This document shows, piece by piece, positions 1-6,005 of a DNA stretch of 6,164 bases. Under the pieces are notes generated by a model. That model did not search any database, had not been told where the DNA came from, and saw only the letters and a program-made list of their open reading frames with translations. Every line of letters begins with the position of its first letter. Position 1 is the stretch's first letter. Both the position numbers and the translations under genes were made by a program. This stretch comes from DASPXY01 sp038227745 (lineage in GTDB: Bacteria; Planctomycetota; Planctomycetia; Gemmatales; Gemmataceae): contig JBBRPS010000639.1 in NCBI GenBank assembly GCA_038227745.1, positions 1-6,164 on the forward strand, read 5' to 3'.

Positions 1-23
1 AGAGGGTAACGGAAAAATCGGTA

Positions 24-54
24 GCGCTCGCGCGAGACCGTCCCGCGCGAGCGC
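24..54 (-). terminator. Short GC hairpin followed by a T-run, possible trpE terminator
   Basis: Bases 24-34 and 44-54 are perfect 11-bp inverted repeats around a 9-base loop. Read on the minus strand, the trpE transcript would make this hairpin and reach five consecutive T (complement of A13-A17) seven bases later. This resembles an intrinsic terminator, although the T-run is set back from the stem. Bases 47-54 are also part of the longer hairpin at 47-116, so the two structures compete. The longer one is far more stable and would form first. Confidence 0.45.
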
Positions 55-116
55 GAAACGGCAAGCCAGGCGCACTCCGCCGGCGGGGCGCGCCTGGCTT
101 GCCGTTTCGCGCTCGC
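47..116. repeat. Perfect 27-bp inverted repeat just past the trpE stop
   Basis: Arms 47-73 and 90-116 are exact reverse complements over 27 bases. The 16-base loop contains the self-complementary CCGCCGGCGG. The right arm lies one base from the trpE stop codon (118-120), so in trpE mRNA the hairpin starts immediately after translation ends. Likely effects are transcription termination (with the neighbouring short hairpin and T-run) or protection of the mRNA 3' end. A perfect arm of this length under no coding constraint suggests a dispersed palindromic repeat or a small mobile palindrome. That it is dispersed is inference, since I see one copy only. Confidence 0.85.
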
Positions 117-117
117 T

Positions 118-1605
118 TCACAGCTGCGTTTCCGCGATCTCCAGGGCGCGCAACAGGCCCATCGCCTTGTTGAGCGTCTCCTCGCGCTCCGCGGCCGGCA
201 CGCTGTCGGCGACGATGCCGGCGCCGGCCTGCAGGTACGCCGTCTGCCCCTTCAGTACCATCGTCCGCAGGGCGATGCACGTGTCCATGTTGCCGCTGAA
301 GTCCACGTAGCCGACCGCTCCGCCGTACGGGCCGCGGCGGCACGGCTCCAGCTCGTCGATGATCTCCATGGCCCGCACCTTGGGGGCGCCGCTCAGCGTC
401 CCGGCAGGCAGGCAGGCGCGCAGCGCGTCGAACGCCGTCCGGCCCTCCTGCAGCCGGCCCGTCACGTTGCTGCAAATGTGCATGACGTGGCTGTAGCGCT
501 CGACCGTCATGACATCGCTGAGCTGCACAGTGCCGTAGCGCGCCACGCGGCCGACATCGTTGCGGCCCAGGTCCACGAGCATGATGTGCTCGGCGCGCTC
601 CTTGGGGTCGGCGATCAACTCGGCGGCCAGCCGGTCGTCCTCCTCCTCGGTCCGGCCGCGGCGGCGTGTGCCGGCCAGCGGGCGGATGGTGACGCGGTCG
701 CCCTCGACACGGGCCATGATCTCCGGCGAACTGCCGACCAGGCATAACGGCCCGGCCTGGAGGTAGAACATGAACGGGCTGGGGTTGACGACGCGCAGGG
801 TGCGGTAGATGTCGAACGGCCTGGCCTTCGTCTCCGCGGTCAGACGCTGGCTGAGGACGACCTGGAAGATGTCGCCGGCTCGGATGTACTCCTTGCATTT
901 CTCGACGGCCGCCTCGTAGCCGCCAGGCGCGAAGTTCGACCGATAGGGCAGCGTGACCTCACCGAGCGGGGTGATGTCGGTCAGCGGCAGGTCGGCCGTG
1001 CCCTGCTGCAGCCGTTCGACGATGGCGTCCACGCGCAGGCAGGCGTCGCGGTAGCCGGCGAGGGGATCCGCAGGATCGACGCGGGCGTGGGCGACAACGG
1101 CGATCGTCTTGGTGATGTGGTCGAAGATCACCATGCGATCGTAGAACGCGAAACACAGGTCGGGCAGCTGACGGTCGTCGGGCGGCGGGTGGGGCAAGTC
1201 CTCGACGTAGCGGACGGTGTCGTAGCCGGCGTAGCCGACGGCGCCGCCGCAGAAGCGCGGCAGGCCGGGGAGGTGCGGGGCACGGCAGCCCGCGAGCTTC
1301 TCCTCCAGCAGACGCAGCGGGTCGGGGTGCTCCAGTTCCTGGGTCGTGGCGCCCTCCTGGATCTGCACGCGGCGGTCGAACGCCTGGAAGCGCAGGAACG
1401 GGCCGGAGCCGAGGAAGCTGTAGCGGCCGAGGCGTTCTCCTCCAATGACGCTCTCGAAAAGGAACGCCCAGTCGTCCTCCTGGATCTTGCAGAAGGCGGT
1501 GACCGGCGTCAGGGCGTCGCCGATGAGCTGGCGGTAGACGGGGACCAGGCTGCCGTGGCGGGACAATTCGAGGAATTCGTCGGCGGTCGGTCGGTAGCGC
1601 TTCAT
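118..1605 (-). CDS. trpE: Anthranilate synthase component I (TrpE)
   Basis: This enzyme converts chorismate to anthranilate, the first committed step of tryptophan synthesis, using ammonia supplied by a TrpG glutaminase subunit. The 495-residue product has the usual family length. An N-terminal regulatory domain (about 20-165) holds the FES motif at 50-52, followed by ERLGRYSFLG; this matches the LLES region that binds feedback-inhibiting tryptophan in known TrpE proteins. The chorismate-binding domain (about 228-482) shows IRPLAGTRRRG (307-317), PKERAEHIMLVDLGRND (334-350), HVMHICSNVTG (373-383), PAGTLSGAPK (400-409), GPYGGAVGY (425-433) and QAGAGIVADS (459-468). The frame stays open for 98 more codons upstream, but those codons run through an intergenic repeat, so I place the start at the ATG at 1605, where family-like sequence begins (MKRY). 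No clear Shine-Dalgarno precedes it. No trpG, trpD or trpC is present here. A PabB or isochorismate synthase identity is less likely given the full TrpE-type N-terminus. Confidence 0.96.
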   Translation of the reverse strand: MKRYRPTADEFLELSRHGSLVPVYRQLIGDALTPVTAFCKIQEDDWAFLFESVIGGERLGRYSFLGSGPFLRFQAFDRRVQIQEGATTQELEHPDPLRLLEEKLAGCRAPHLPGLPRFCGGAVGYAGYDTVRYVEDLPHPPPDDRQLPDLCFAFYDRMVIFDHITKTIAVVAHARVDPADPLAGYRDACLRVDAIVERLQQGTADLPLTDITPLGEVTLPYRSNFAPGGYEAAVEKCKEYIRAGDIFQVVLSQRLTAETKARPFDIYRTLRVVNPSPFMFYLQAGPLCLVGSSPEIMARVEGDRVTIRPLAGTRRRGRTEEEDDRLAAELIADPKERAEHIMLVDLGRNDVGRVARYGTVQLSDVMTVERYSHVMHICSNVTGRLQEGRTAFDALRACLPAGTLSGAPKVRAMEIIDELEPCRRGPYGGAVGYVDFSGNMDTCIALRTMVLKGQTAYLQAGAGIVADSVPAAEREETLNKAMGLLRALEIAETQL

Positions 1606-1649
1606 GGGGGGTCGCTCAGGGTCGGGACAGTCCGGCGGGCGCCCCTGGC

Positions 1650-1678
1650 AATATACCGCAACGGCGCCGCGGTCGAAA
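1650..1678 (-). promoter_or_regulatory. Weak candidate promoter for trpE
   Basis: On the minus strand TATATT (1650-1655) could serve as a -10 element, preceded by 17 bases and TTTCGA (1673-1678) as a poor -35. It would give a leader of roughly 35-40 bases before the ATG at 1605. TATATT is a conspicuous AT-rich stretch in very GC-rich surroundings, but the -35 match is only three of six. It is a guess from spacing alone. Confidence 0.25.
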
Positions 1679-1751
1679 GGGAGGGTCGGCTCGCCACGCT
1701 CGCAGCCGCTTCGGGGAGAGGGGGAATCTATTCGGGACGCGGGATGAACGG

Positions 1752-1808
1752 ACACAAGCCCGACGCGCCAGCGAGGGATCCTCCCTCGCTGGCGCGTCGG
1801 GCTTGTGT
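1752..1808. repeat. Perfect 27-bp hairpin with 3-base loop, Gemmata-type intergenic repeat
   Basis: Arms 1752-1778 and 1782-1808 are exact reverse complements over 27 bases with a loop of only three (TCC). In translation the arms give SPTRQRG, KPDAPARE and PSLARRAC. I recall these strings from many spurious predicted proteins of Gemmata and relatives, which suggests a genome-wide repeat; that is memory, not a search. It lies about 130 bases past the DUF1501 stop and about 145 bases before trpE. No T-run follows on either strand, so it is not a standard intrinsic terminator, though so strong a stem could still slow polymerase or shield mRNA ends. Confidence 0.9.
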
Positions 1809-1845
1809 AAACTTGCCCCGCGTCGAGCCAACGCGCTCGCCCGAG

Positions 1846-1918
1846 GCTCGCGGCTAAACAGGCTCGCGCTCGCCCTCCACGTAGCGGGATCTGGCTCACC
1901 GCTCGCGGCTAAACAGGC
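1846..1918. repeat. Two direct copies of an 18-base repeat
   Basis: The sequence GCTCGCGGCTAAACAGGC occurs at 1846-1863 and again at 1901-1918, in the same orientation and 55 bases apart. A shorter motif, CGCGCTCGCC, also occurs twice (1832-1841 and 1865-1874). Both copies lie between the DUF1501 stop codon and the 27-bp hairpin. The AAACAG core stands out in an otherwise GC-rich gap. The unit looks like a dispersed or locally duplicated intergenic repeat; no function can be read from it. Confidence 0.8.
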
Positions 1919-1937
1919 GGTTCTGCAACGGCGTCTG

Positions 1938-3224
1938 TCAGAACACTTCCTGCACCACGTTCCCGCCTTCCACGAGCGCCAGCGGCCGGCCGACGTTGCT
2001 CTGGTTCTCGCGGCGCGGGTTGATGCCCAGGCTCCGGTAGAACGTGCAGAAAAGGTCCTGCACCGACACGGGCCGCCGCGACACTTCCGTGCCGAGTCGG
2101 TCGGTGGCGCCGATCACCTGCCCGCCGCGGACGCCCCCGCCGGCCAGCGCCAGGTTGAACGCCTGCGGGAAGTGGTCGCGGCCCGCGGTCAGGTTGAGGC
2201 GCGGCGTGCGGCCGAACTCGCCCATCCAGATCACCAGCGTCCGTTCCAGCAAGCCGCGCTCGCGCAGGTCGGCGAGCAGCGCCGCCGTCCCTCGGTCCAC
2301 CGGCGGGATGAGCCGGCGCAGCGACGTCAGCTCGTTGCCGTGCGTGTCCCAGCCCGACGACTGCACCTCGATGAACGTCACGCCCGTCTCGACCAGCCGC
2401 CGCGCCAGCAGGCAGCCCTGGCCGAACGGAGTCCGGCCGTAGGCGTCGCGCACCCGCTCCGGCTCGCCGGTCAGGTCGAAGGCGCGCACGCGCGGACTGA
2501 GCACCATCTGCGCCGTCTGCCGGTACAGCGACTGGTGGTCGCGCACCTGCTCCGCCGCCCCGCCCTGCGCGAACGGCCGCTCCAGCTCGTTGAGCAGCCC
2601 GAGCCGGCGGTTCAGCCGGTTCGGAGCGACGGGCGCCGCCAGGTTGTCCGGCGGTCGGTTCGGGTCAAGGACGACGAACGGGGCGTGCTGCACGCCGAGG
2701 AAGCTCGGGCCGACGCTCTGGCCCTGGATGCTGACGAAGTTGGGGACGTCGAAGTCGGACGGGCCGATCTCGCGGGCGACGATGGAGCCGATGCCGGGGT
2801 GGACGACGCCGCCCGACGGCGGGTAGCTCGTGTGCAAAAGGTAAGTCGCGCGGCCGTGGTTGCCCTCGCGGCTGGTCATCGAGCGGAGGATGGCCAGCTC
2901 GCGCGTCACTCCGGCGAGGCGCGTCCAGTGCTCGGCGACGTCGATACCGGGGACGGTGGTCGGGATGGCCCGCGTCGGCCCCTGCGTCTCGGCGCCGGGC
3001 TTGGGGTCAAACGTCTCGAACTGGCTGGGGCCGCCCGCCATCCACAGGAGGATGCACGCCCGCTGCTGGCGGCGCACCTCGTCGGCGTGGAGGGCCAGGC
3101 GGTCGAACAGGCTGAGTCCCGCGGCGGCGGCGGCGCCCGCGGCGACACGGCGGAGGAAGCCGCGGCGGCTGACCGCCCCGTCCCCGTTCACGCGGACGCG
3201 GACACACTTCTGCAGCGTGCTCAC
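1938..3224 (-). CDS. DUF1501 family protein, Tat-exported
   Basis: The product belongs to the DUF1501 family, common in planctomycetes and related by fold to sulfatases and alkaline phosphatases; the substrate is unknown. The N-terminus carries a twin-arginine signal (SRRGFLRR at 19-26, hydrophobic stretch about 27-40, possible cleavage after ALHA near 47), so the folded protein is probably exported. Family motifs follow: CILLWMAGGPSQFETFDP (57-74), WDTHG (292-296), GEFGRTP (335-341), GRDHFP (348-353) and GGGVRGGQVIGATD (362-375). The tail GRPLALVEGGNVVQEVF is the usual family ending. I chose the GTG at 3224 (428 residues) because GGAGG lies seven bases ahead of it. An ATG at 3248 overlaps the upstream stop as ATGA and would give 436 residues; an ATG at 3230 has the same GGAGG only one base away. 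The preceding DUF1549/DUF1553 gene almost certainly shares its mRNA. Confidence 0.93.
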   Translation of the reverse strand: MSTLQKCVRVRVNGDGAVSRRGFLRRVAAGAAAAAGLSLFDRLALHADEVRRQQRACILLWMAGGPSQFETFDPKPGAETQGPTRAIPTTVPGIDVAEHWTRLAGVTRELAILRSMTSREGNHGRATYLLHTSYPPSGGVVHPGIGSIVAREIGPSDFDVPNFVSIQGQSVGPSFLGVQHAPFVVLDPNRPPDNLAAPVAPNRLNRRLGLLNELERPFAQGGAAEQVRDHQSLYRQTAQMVLSPRVRAFDLTGEPERVRDAYGRTPFGQGCLLARRLVETGVTFIEVQSSGWDTHGNELTSLRRLIPPVDRGTAALLADLRERGLLERTLVIWMGEFGRTPRLNLTAGRDHFPQAFNLALAGGGVRGGQVIGATDRLGTEVSRRPVSVQDLFCTFYRSLGINPRRENQSNVGRPLALVEGGNVVQEVF

Positions 3225-3230
3225 TGTCAT

Positions 3231-3236
3231 TCCTCC
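3231..3236 (-). promoter_or_regulatory. Shine-Dalgarno site deciding the DUF1501 start
   Basis: The minus strand reads GGAGGA here. Seven bases separate its GGAGG from the GTG at 3224, which is ideal spacing. The same site is only one base from the ATG at 3230, and it lies inside the coding sequence if the ATG at 3248 is used. This favours GTG, although planctomycetes often start genes without such a site. Confidence 0.6.
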
Positions 3237-3244
3237 AGGGAGGT

Positions 3245-4876
3245 TCATCGTTTCGTCAGGAACTCGGTCGAGTTGACCAGGCCCCAGAAGATGTCTTCAA
3301 ACGCCTCCTGCCGGTCGGCGACGTCGCGGAGGTAACGGCGGCACACCTCCCGCTCCTCCGGGCGCGGCCGGCGGGCGAGGGTGCGCTCGTAGAGGGCCGT
3401 GACGATGTCGTCGTCCGCCATCTTCTTCGCGAGCGCCTCCGCCAGGAACGTCTTGCCCTTCGTCGAGACCTGGCGGTCCACGAGGGCGCTGTTCATCATC
3501 AGCAGCGCCTGCGGGATGGTGCCCTGGATCTCGTCCTGCGGCAGCGACGGGTTGACCTTGAACGCCTGGTAGACCATATTGCGCAGGCCCGTGTGGCGGC
3601 TGACGGCGGGCGCCGAGCTCGGCGCGGGCGCCGCAATGGTGCGGTCGTTCTCGTCGAAGCCGAGGGCCTTCACGAGGGACTCGAAGATCTGTTCGGGCCG
3701 CAGGCGGCTCGGGCAGACGGCGACCGGCGTCGCGGAATCGGAGTCGGGCCGCGGCTGGAGCCGCCGCTGGTAGGCCTGCGTGCTGACGATCGTCTTGAAC
3801 AGCCAGCGCATGTCGTGGCCGGTGGCGGCCCACTCCGTCGCGAGCAGGTCGAGGACCTCGCGGCAGCGCGGCGGGTTCTCGTTGCCCAGGTCGTTGAGGT
3901 TCTGGTAGAAGCCCCAGCCCATCAGCGCGGTCCAGATGCGGTTGACGTGGGCGCGGGCGAACCACGGGTTGCGCGGGGCGGTCAGGAAGCGAGCCAGGGC
4001 GGCGCGGCGCTCGCCATCGGGGGCGTCGGGGGAGACCGACTCGCCGGTCAGGAAGCGCGGCGTCATGGGGATCAGGCGTTTGGGGTCCTTCAAATCCGTC
4101 ATGGCGTACTGGCCGTCGGCGCGGGCCTCGATGGCGTAGGGCGTACCGCGGCCGGTGACGTCCTTGTGCTGGACCAGCTTCGCCCGGCCGAAGAAGGCGA
4201 CGAGCTCGTGGAACTGCTCGCGCTTCCACGGCTCGCTCTTGGCGTTGTGGCATTGGGCGCACTGCAGCTCGACGCCGAGGAAGACGCGGCTGGTGGTGGC
4301 GGCGATCTCGACCTGGTTGCCGAACTGCGCGGTGAAGTAGTTGACGGGCGCGCACTCGTCGTTGACGCCGCTGGCGGTGACGAGGGCGGTGACGACGTCG
4401 CCCCAGGGGCGGTTGCGCCGCACCTGGTCGGTCAGCCAGCGGTCGAAGAGTTGCCAGCGGAGATAATTGCCGCTCGCGGGCGTGTGGTAGGTCAGCACGT
4501 CGCGCCAGTAGCGCGCCCAGTTGACCGCGTGGGCGTCGCTCACTAGGAGGCGGTCGATGAGGTTCGCGCGCCGGTGTGGGTCGGCGTCGGCCTTGAAGGC
4601 GGCGGCGTCGGCCGGCGTGGGCAGCTTGCCCGTCAGGTCGAGGCTGACGCGGCGCAGGTAGGTCTCATCGTCGGCGGTCGGCGGCAGGGCGGTGTCCCTG
4701 GCGGCGCGCTGGAGGGCCTCGTCGAGGCGGCGCGCGACGTCCGCGGGCGGGGTGACCTGTTTCGGCGGGTTGAGTGGTTCAAGGGCCCAGGCCGGGGCGG
4801 CGGTGAGGCCGGCGAGAAGGGCCAGCAGAACCGGGCAGGCAAGGGTCGTCCGCGGATACGGCAACGTCATGTCCAT
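3245..4876 (-). CDS. DUF1549/DUF1553 exported protein with one CxxCH motif
   Basis: This is the usual partner of DUF1501 proteins in planctomycetes; the molecular role is unestablished. A Sec signal peptide is clear: hydrophobic core about 12-27, cleavage probably after AWA at residue 31. DUF1549 spans about 45-230 and includes RRVSLDLTGKLPTPAD (75-90) and CAQCH (206-210), a c-type haem attachment pattern conserved in the domain. DUF1553 spans about 285-540, with RLRPEQIFES (391-400) and the ending GLVNSTEFLTKR. At 543 residues it is compact: the separate N-terminal planctomycete cytochrome domain and the sugar-binding-like insert seen in many larger relatives are missing. The ATG at 4870 has GGGG eight bases upstream and may be the real start; the ATG at 4876 is only two bases from it. 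The stop overlaps a possible DUF1501 ATG, which points to an operon. Confidence 0.93.
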   Translation of the reverse strand: MDMTLPYPRTTLACPVLLALLAGLTAAPAWALEPLNPPKQVTPPADVARRLDEALQRAARDTALPPTADDETYLRRVSLDLTGKLPTPADAAAFKADADPHRRANLIDRLLVSDAHAVNWARYWRDVLTYHTPASGNYLRWQLFDRWLTDQVRRNRPWGDVVTALVTASGVNDECAPVNYFTAQFGNQVEIAATTSRVFLGVELQCAQCHNAKSEPWKREQFHELVAFFGRAKLVQHKDVTGRGTPYAIEARADGQYAMTDLKDPKRLIPMTPRFLTGESVSPDAPDGERRAALARFLTAPRNPWFARAHVNRIWTALMGWGFYQNLNDLGNENPPRCREVLDLLATEWAATGHDMRWLFKTIVSTQAYQRRLQPRPDSDSATPVAVCPSRLRPEQIFESLVKALGFDENDRTIAAPAPSSAPAVSRHTGLRNMVYQAFKVNPSLPQDEIQGTIPQALLMMNSALVDRQVSTKGKTFLAEALAKKMADDDIVTALYERTLARRPRPEEREVCRRYLRDVADRQEAFEDIFWGLVNSTEFLTKR

Positions 4877-4929
4877 TTCCCCGCAGGCAGGCGTGCGTCA
4901 GGCAGCAGAAGGCTGGTGGGACAGTGTTG

Positions 4930-4958
4930 AAGATAAAGGATCGCAGGAAAGAAGGCAA
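4930..4958 (-). promoter_or_regulatory. Candidate promoter for the DUF1549-DUF1501 unit
   Basis: On the minus strand TTGCCT (4953-4958) and TATCTT (4930-4935) are separated by exactly 17 bases. Each matches the sigma-70 consensus at four of six positions. Transcription would begin near 4923, leaving a leader of about 45 bases before the first ATG. The site lies in the 106-base gap after the methyltransferase stop, so the pair is probably expressed independently of that gene. This gap is visibly richer in A and T than the coding sequence around it. Confidence 0.5.
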
Positions 4959-4982
4959 CGAAAAAATCCCCCCCGCAACCCC

Positions 4983-5753
4983 TTATCTCTCTGCGAGTCC
5001 TGTCGCCCGCGTTTGCGGCGGCGCCCGGAAGACGACCGCGCCGGTGGGGTCGAACCACCAGCTCCGCCAGTGCCCGAGGCGCTGGAAGCCCGCTGCGGTC
5101 AGGATGCTCGTCAGCTCTGCCGCGCCCAGGGTCGGCCCGACGTCGAGCATCGCCACGCCGCCGGGCGCCAGGGCGCGCCGCAACTCCACGACGAGAGGCC
5201 GGACGGTCGCCGCGTCGAGATGGTGCCCCACGACGCCGCTGGCGTTGACGAGATCGACGCTGCCGTCGGGGACGGGGGAGCCGTCGGGCTGGCGCAGCGT
5301 TTCGGTGACGCCCTGGCAGACGAAGGCGACGTGGGCCTGGCCGCCGCCGCGGTGGGGGTAAGCGCGGCGGCGGGCGACGTCGGCGAGGGCGTACACGAGT
5401 TCGTAGGCGGTGATCTGCGATCCCGCGGGGCAGTAAAAGGCGAGGACGCGGGTGGAGCTGCCGGTGCCGCAGCCGAGGTCGAGGACGCGGAGGGGGCGGT
5501 CGGGGAGGTGGCCGCTGAGGGCACGGGGGATGGTGCGCCAGTTGGCCCAGTCCTGGCGGCCGTTGATGGCGTCGAACTCGCGGTCGGTCATGGCGGCGTA
5601 GGCGGCGGCGACAGCCTGCGGGTCCGTGGCGCGGAAGTGGACGCCGCGCCGGGCCAGGGCGCGCTCGGTGCGCCACTGCCGCCAGCAGACGACGAGGCCG
5701 TGGCCGGGGCCGTGGCGGCGGATCTCACGTTCGCCGATGACGAGCATCGGCAT
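4983..5753 (-). CDS. Class I SAM-dependent methyltransferase, substrate unknown
   Basis: The 256-residue product has a Rossmann-type methyltransferase core. Motif I is VLDLGCGTG at 90-98, the SAM-binding loop. The acidic residue ending strand two is probably Glu118 (ITAYELV). A motif IV-like strand, VDLVNASGVVGHH, covers 166-178. The later helix and strand LRRALAPGGVAMLDVG (191-206) match the usual post-loop pattern. About 85 residues precede the core and include DREFDAINGRQDWANWR (57-73); this part probably shapes the substrate site, but I do not recognise its specificity. There is no signal peptide or membrane segment, so it should be cytoplasmic. The ATG at 5753 is chosen because GGGAGG (5762-5767) lies eight bases upstream. 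It is the first minus-strand gene here, and the tRNA starts 117 bases beyond it on the other strand. No pathway partner is visible. Confidence 0.88.
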   Translation of the reverse strand: MPMLVIGEREIRRHGPGHGLVVCWRQWRTERALARRGVHFRATDPQAVAAAYAAMTDREFDAINGRQDWANWRTIPRALSGHLPDRPLRVLDLGCGTGSSTRVLAFYCPAGSQITAYELVYALADVARRRAYPHRGGGQAHVAFVCQGVTETLRQPDGSPVPDGSVDLVNASGVVGHHLDAATVRPLVVELRRALAPGGVAMLDVGPTLGAAELTSILTAAGFQRLGHWRSWWFDPTGAVVFRAPPQTRATGLAER

Positions 5754-5825
5754 TCAATGTACCTCCCGGGGGCGTGACGGCAACCGCCGCACCGCGGCGC
5801 GAACCGCGCCGGTGGCAATCGGGTC

Positions 5826-5853
5826 TTGCTTTCCCGGGGGGCTTCTTCATAAA
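5826..5853 (+). promoter_or_regulatory. Candidate promoter for tRNA-Leu
   Basis: TTGCTT (5826-5831) and CATAAA (5848-5853) are 16 bases apart. They match the sigma-70 consensus at three and four positions respectively. Transcription would start near 5860, about ten bases ahead of the mature tRNA 5' end, a plausible distance for a short processed leader. The 117-base gap to the methyltransferase also contains a small 7-bp hairpin (5795-5801 with 5805-5811). I see no clear promoter for the methyltransferase on the minus strand there. Confidence 0.5.
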
Positions 5854-5870
5854 GTGGAGATAGGTTGAGA

Positions 5871-5955
5871 GCCGGAGTGGCGGAATTGGCAGACGCGCCA
5901 GGTTGAGGGCCTGGTGACCCACAAGGTCGTGCAGGTTCAAGTCCTGTCTCCGGCA
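5871..5955 (+). tRNA. tRNA-Leu, anticodon GAG
   Basis: The 85-base cloverleaf can be folded by hand. The acceptor stem pairs GCCGGAG (5871-5877) with CTCCGGC (5948-5954), and A5955 is the discriminator base expected for leucine. The anticodon stem pairs CCAGG (5898-5902) with CCTGG (5910-5914) around the loop TTGAGGG, placing GAG at 5905-5907 to read CUC and CUU. The long variable arm of class II tRNAs is present, with stem GACC (5916-5919) and GGTC (5925-5928). The T arm is GCAGG-TTCAAGT-CCTGT (5931-5947). The terminal CCA is not encoded and must be added after transcription. Confidence 0.97.
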
Positions 5956-5963
5956 TTCCTTTC

Positions 5964-6005
5964 AGGCCAAGGGTTTAGGTCAACTGATCTACCCTTGGCC
6001 TTTTT
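5964..6005 (+). terminator. Rho-independent terminator after tRNA-Leu
   Basis: AGGCCAAGGGT (5964-5974) pairs perfectly with ACCCTTGGCCT (5991-6001), followed at once by five T (6001-6005). The 16-base interior can fold a further short stem (5977-5981 with 5986-5990, one G-T pair). It begins nine bases after the tRNA ends, so it should end the tRNA transcript. The stem is nearly symmetric, so it could also work weakly on the other strand. Confidence 0.88.

Larger units (their letters stand above)
1606..1937. other. Intergenic repeat island between the DUF1501 gene and trpE
   Basis: This 332-base gap holds no convincing gene. It contains, from right to left, a pair of 18-base direct repeats (1846-1918), a perfect 27-bp-arm hairpin (1752-1808), and about 145 bases next to trpE that should hold its promoter and leader. 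The reading frames that cross it translate as repeat-like strings (SPTRQRG, KPDAPARE, PSLARRAC) with no domain character. I looked for a tryptophan-rich leader peptide or attenuator upstream of trpE. The only tryptophan codons that caught my eye lie in frames through the repeat, not as tandem codons in a short leader. Confidence 0.8.

Noticed and set aside
24..116. A CRISPR array or origin suggested by repeated palindromic sequence
   Set aside because: There are only two inverted-repeat pairs and no regularly spaced direct repeats with unique spacers. No DnaA-box cluster or replication gene is present.
1606..1750. A possible tryptophan attenuator or leader peptide upstream of trpE
   Set aside because: I found no short open frame with tandem Trp codons and no terminator/antiterminator pair. 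The strong hairpin nearby is the dispersed-type repeat, without a T-run.
1087..1857. A 256-codon plus-strand open frame across the start of trpE and into the repeat
   Set aside because: It is antisense to the conserved TrpE N-terminal domain and ends in repeat-derived sequence, so it is a shadow frame.
1803..3335. A 510-codon plus-strand open frame across the DUF1501 gene
   Set aside because: It is the antisense of a well-supported DUF1501 gene. Its product is rich in Arg, Ala, Val and Glu with no domain motif, as expected from the complement of a high-GC coding sequence.
3593..4546. A 317-codon plus-strand open frame opposite the DUF1549/DUF1553 gene
   Set aside because: The composition is low-complexity (Gly, Val, Ala, Asp, Glu), there are no recognisable motifs, and it is entirely antisense to a gene with clear family motifs and a signal peptide.
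4834..4876. A lipoprotein signal (Leu-Ala-Cys at residues 12-14) in the DUF1549/DUF1553 protein
   Set aside because: The cysteine comes before the hydrophobic core, not after it, so it cannot be a lipobox. The AWA site near residue 31 fits ordinary signal peptidase cleavage.
4961..4982. Possible terminator for the methyltransferase gene at the T-run after its stop
   Set aside because: The minus strand has six T, but the bases before it are a G-run with no complementary arm, so no stem forms.
5588..5956. A minus-strand open frame beginning in the tRNA and reading GLEPARP near its start
   Set aside because: That string is the typical product of translating the reverse complement of a tRNA. 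The frame then overlaps the methyltransferase out of register.
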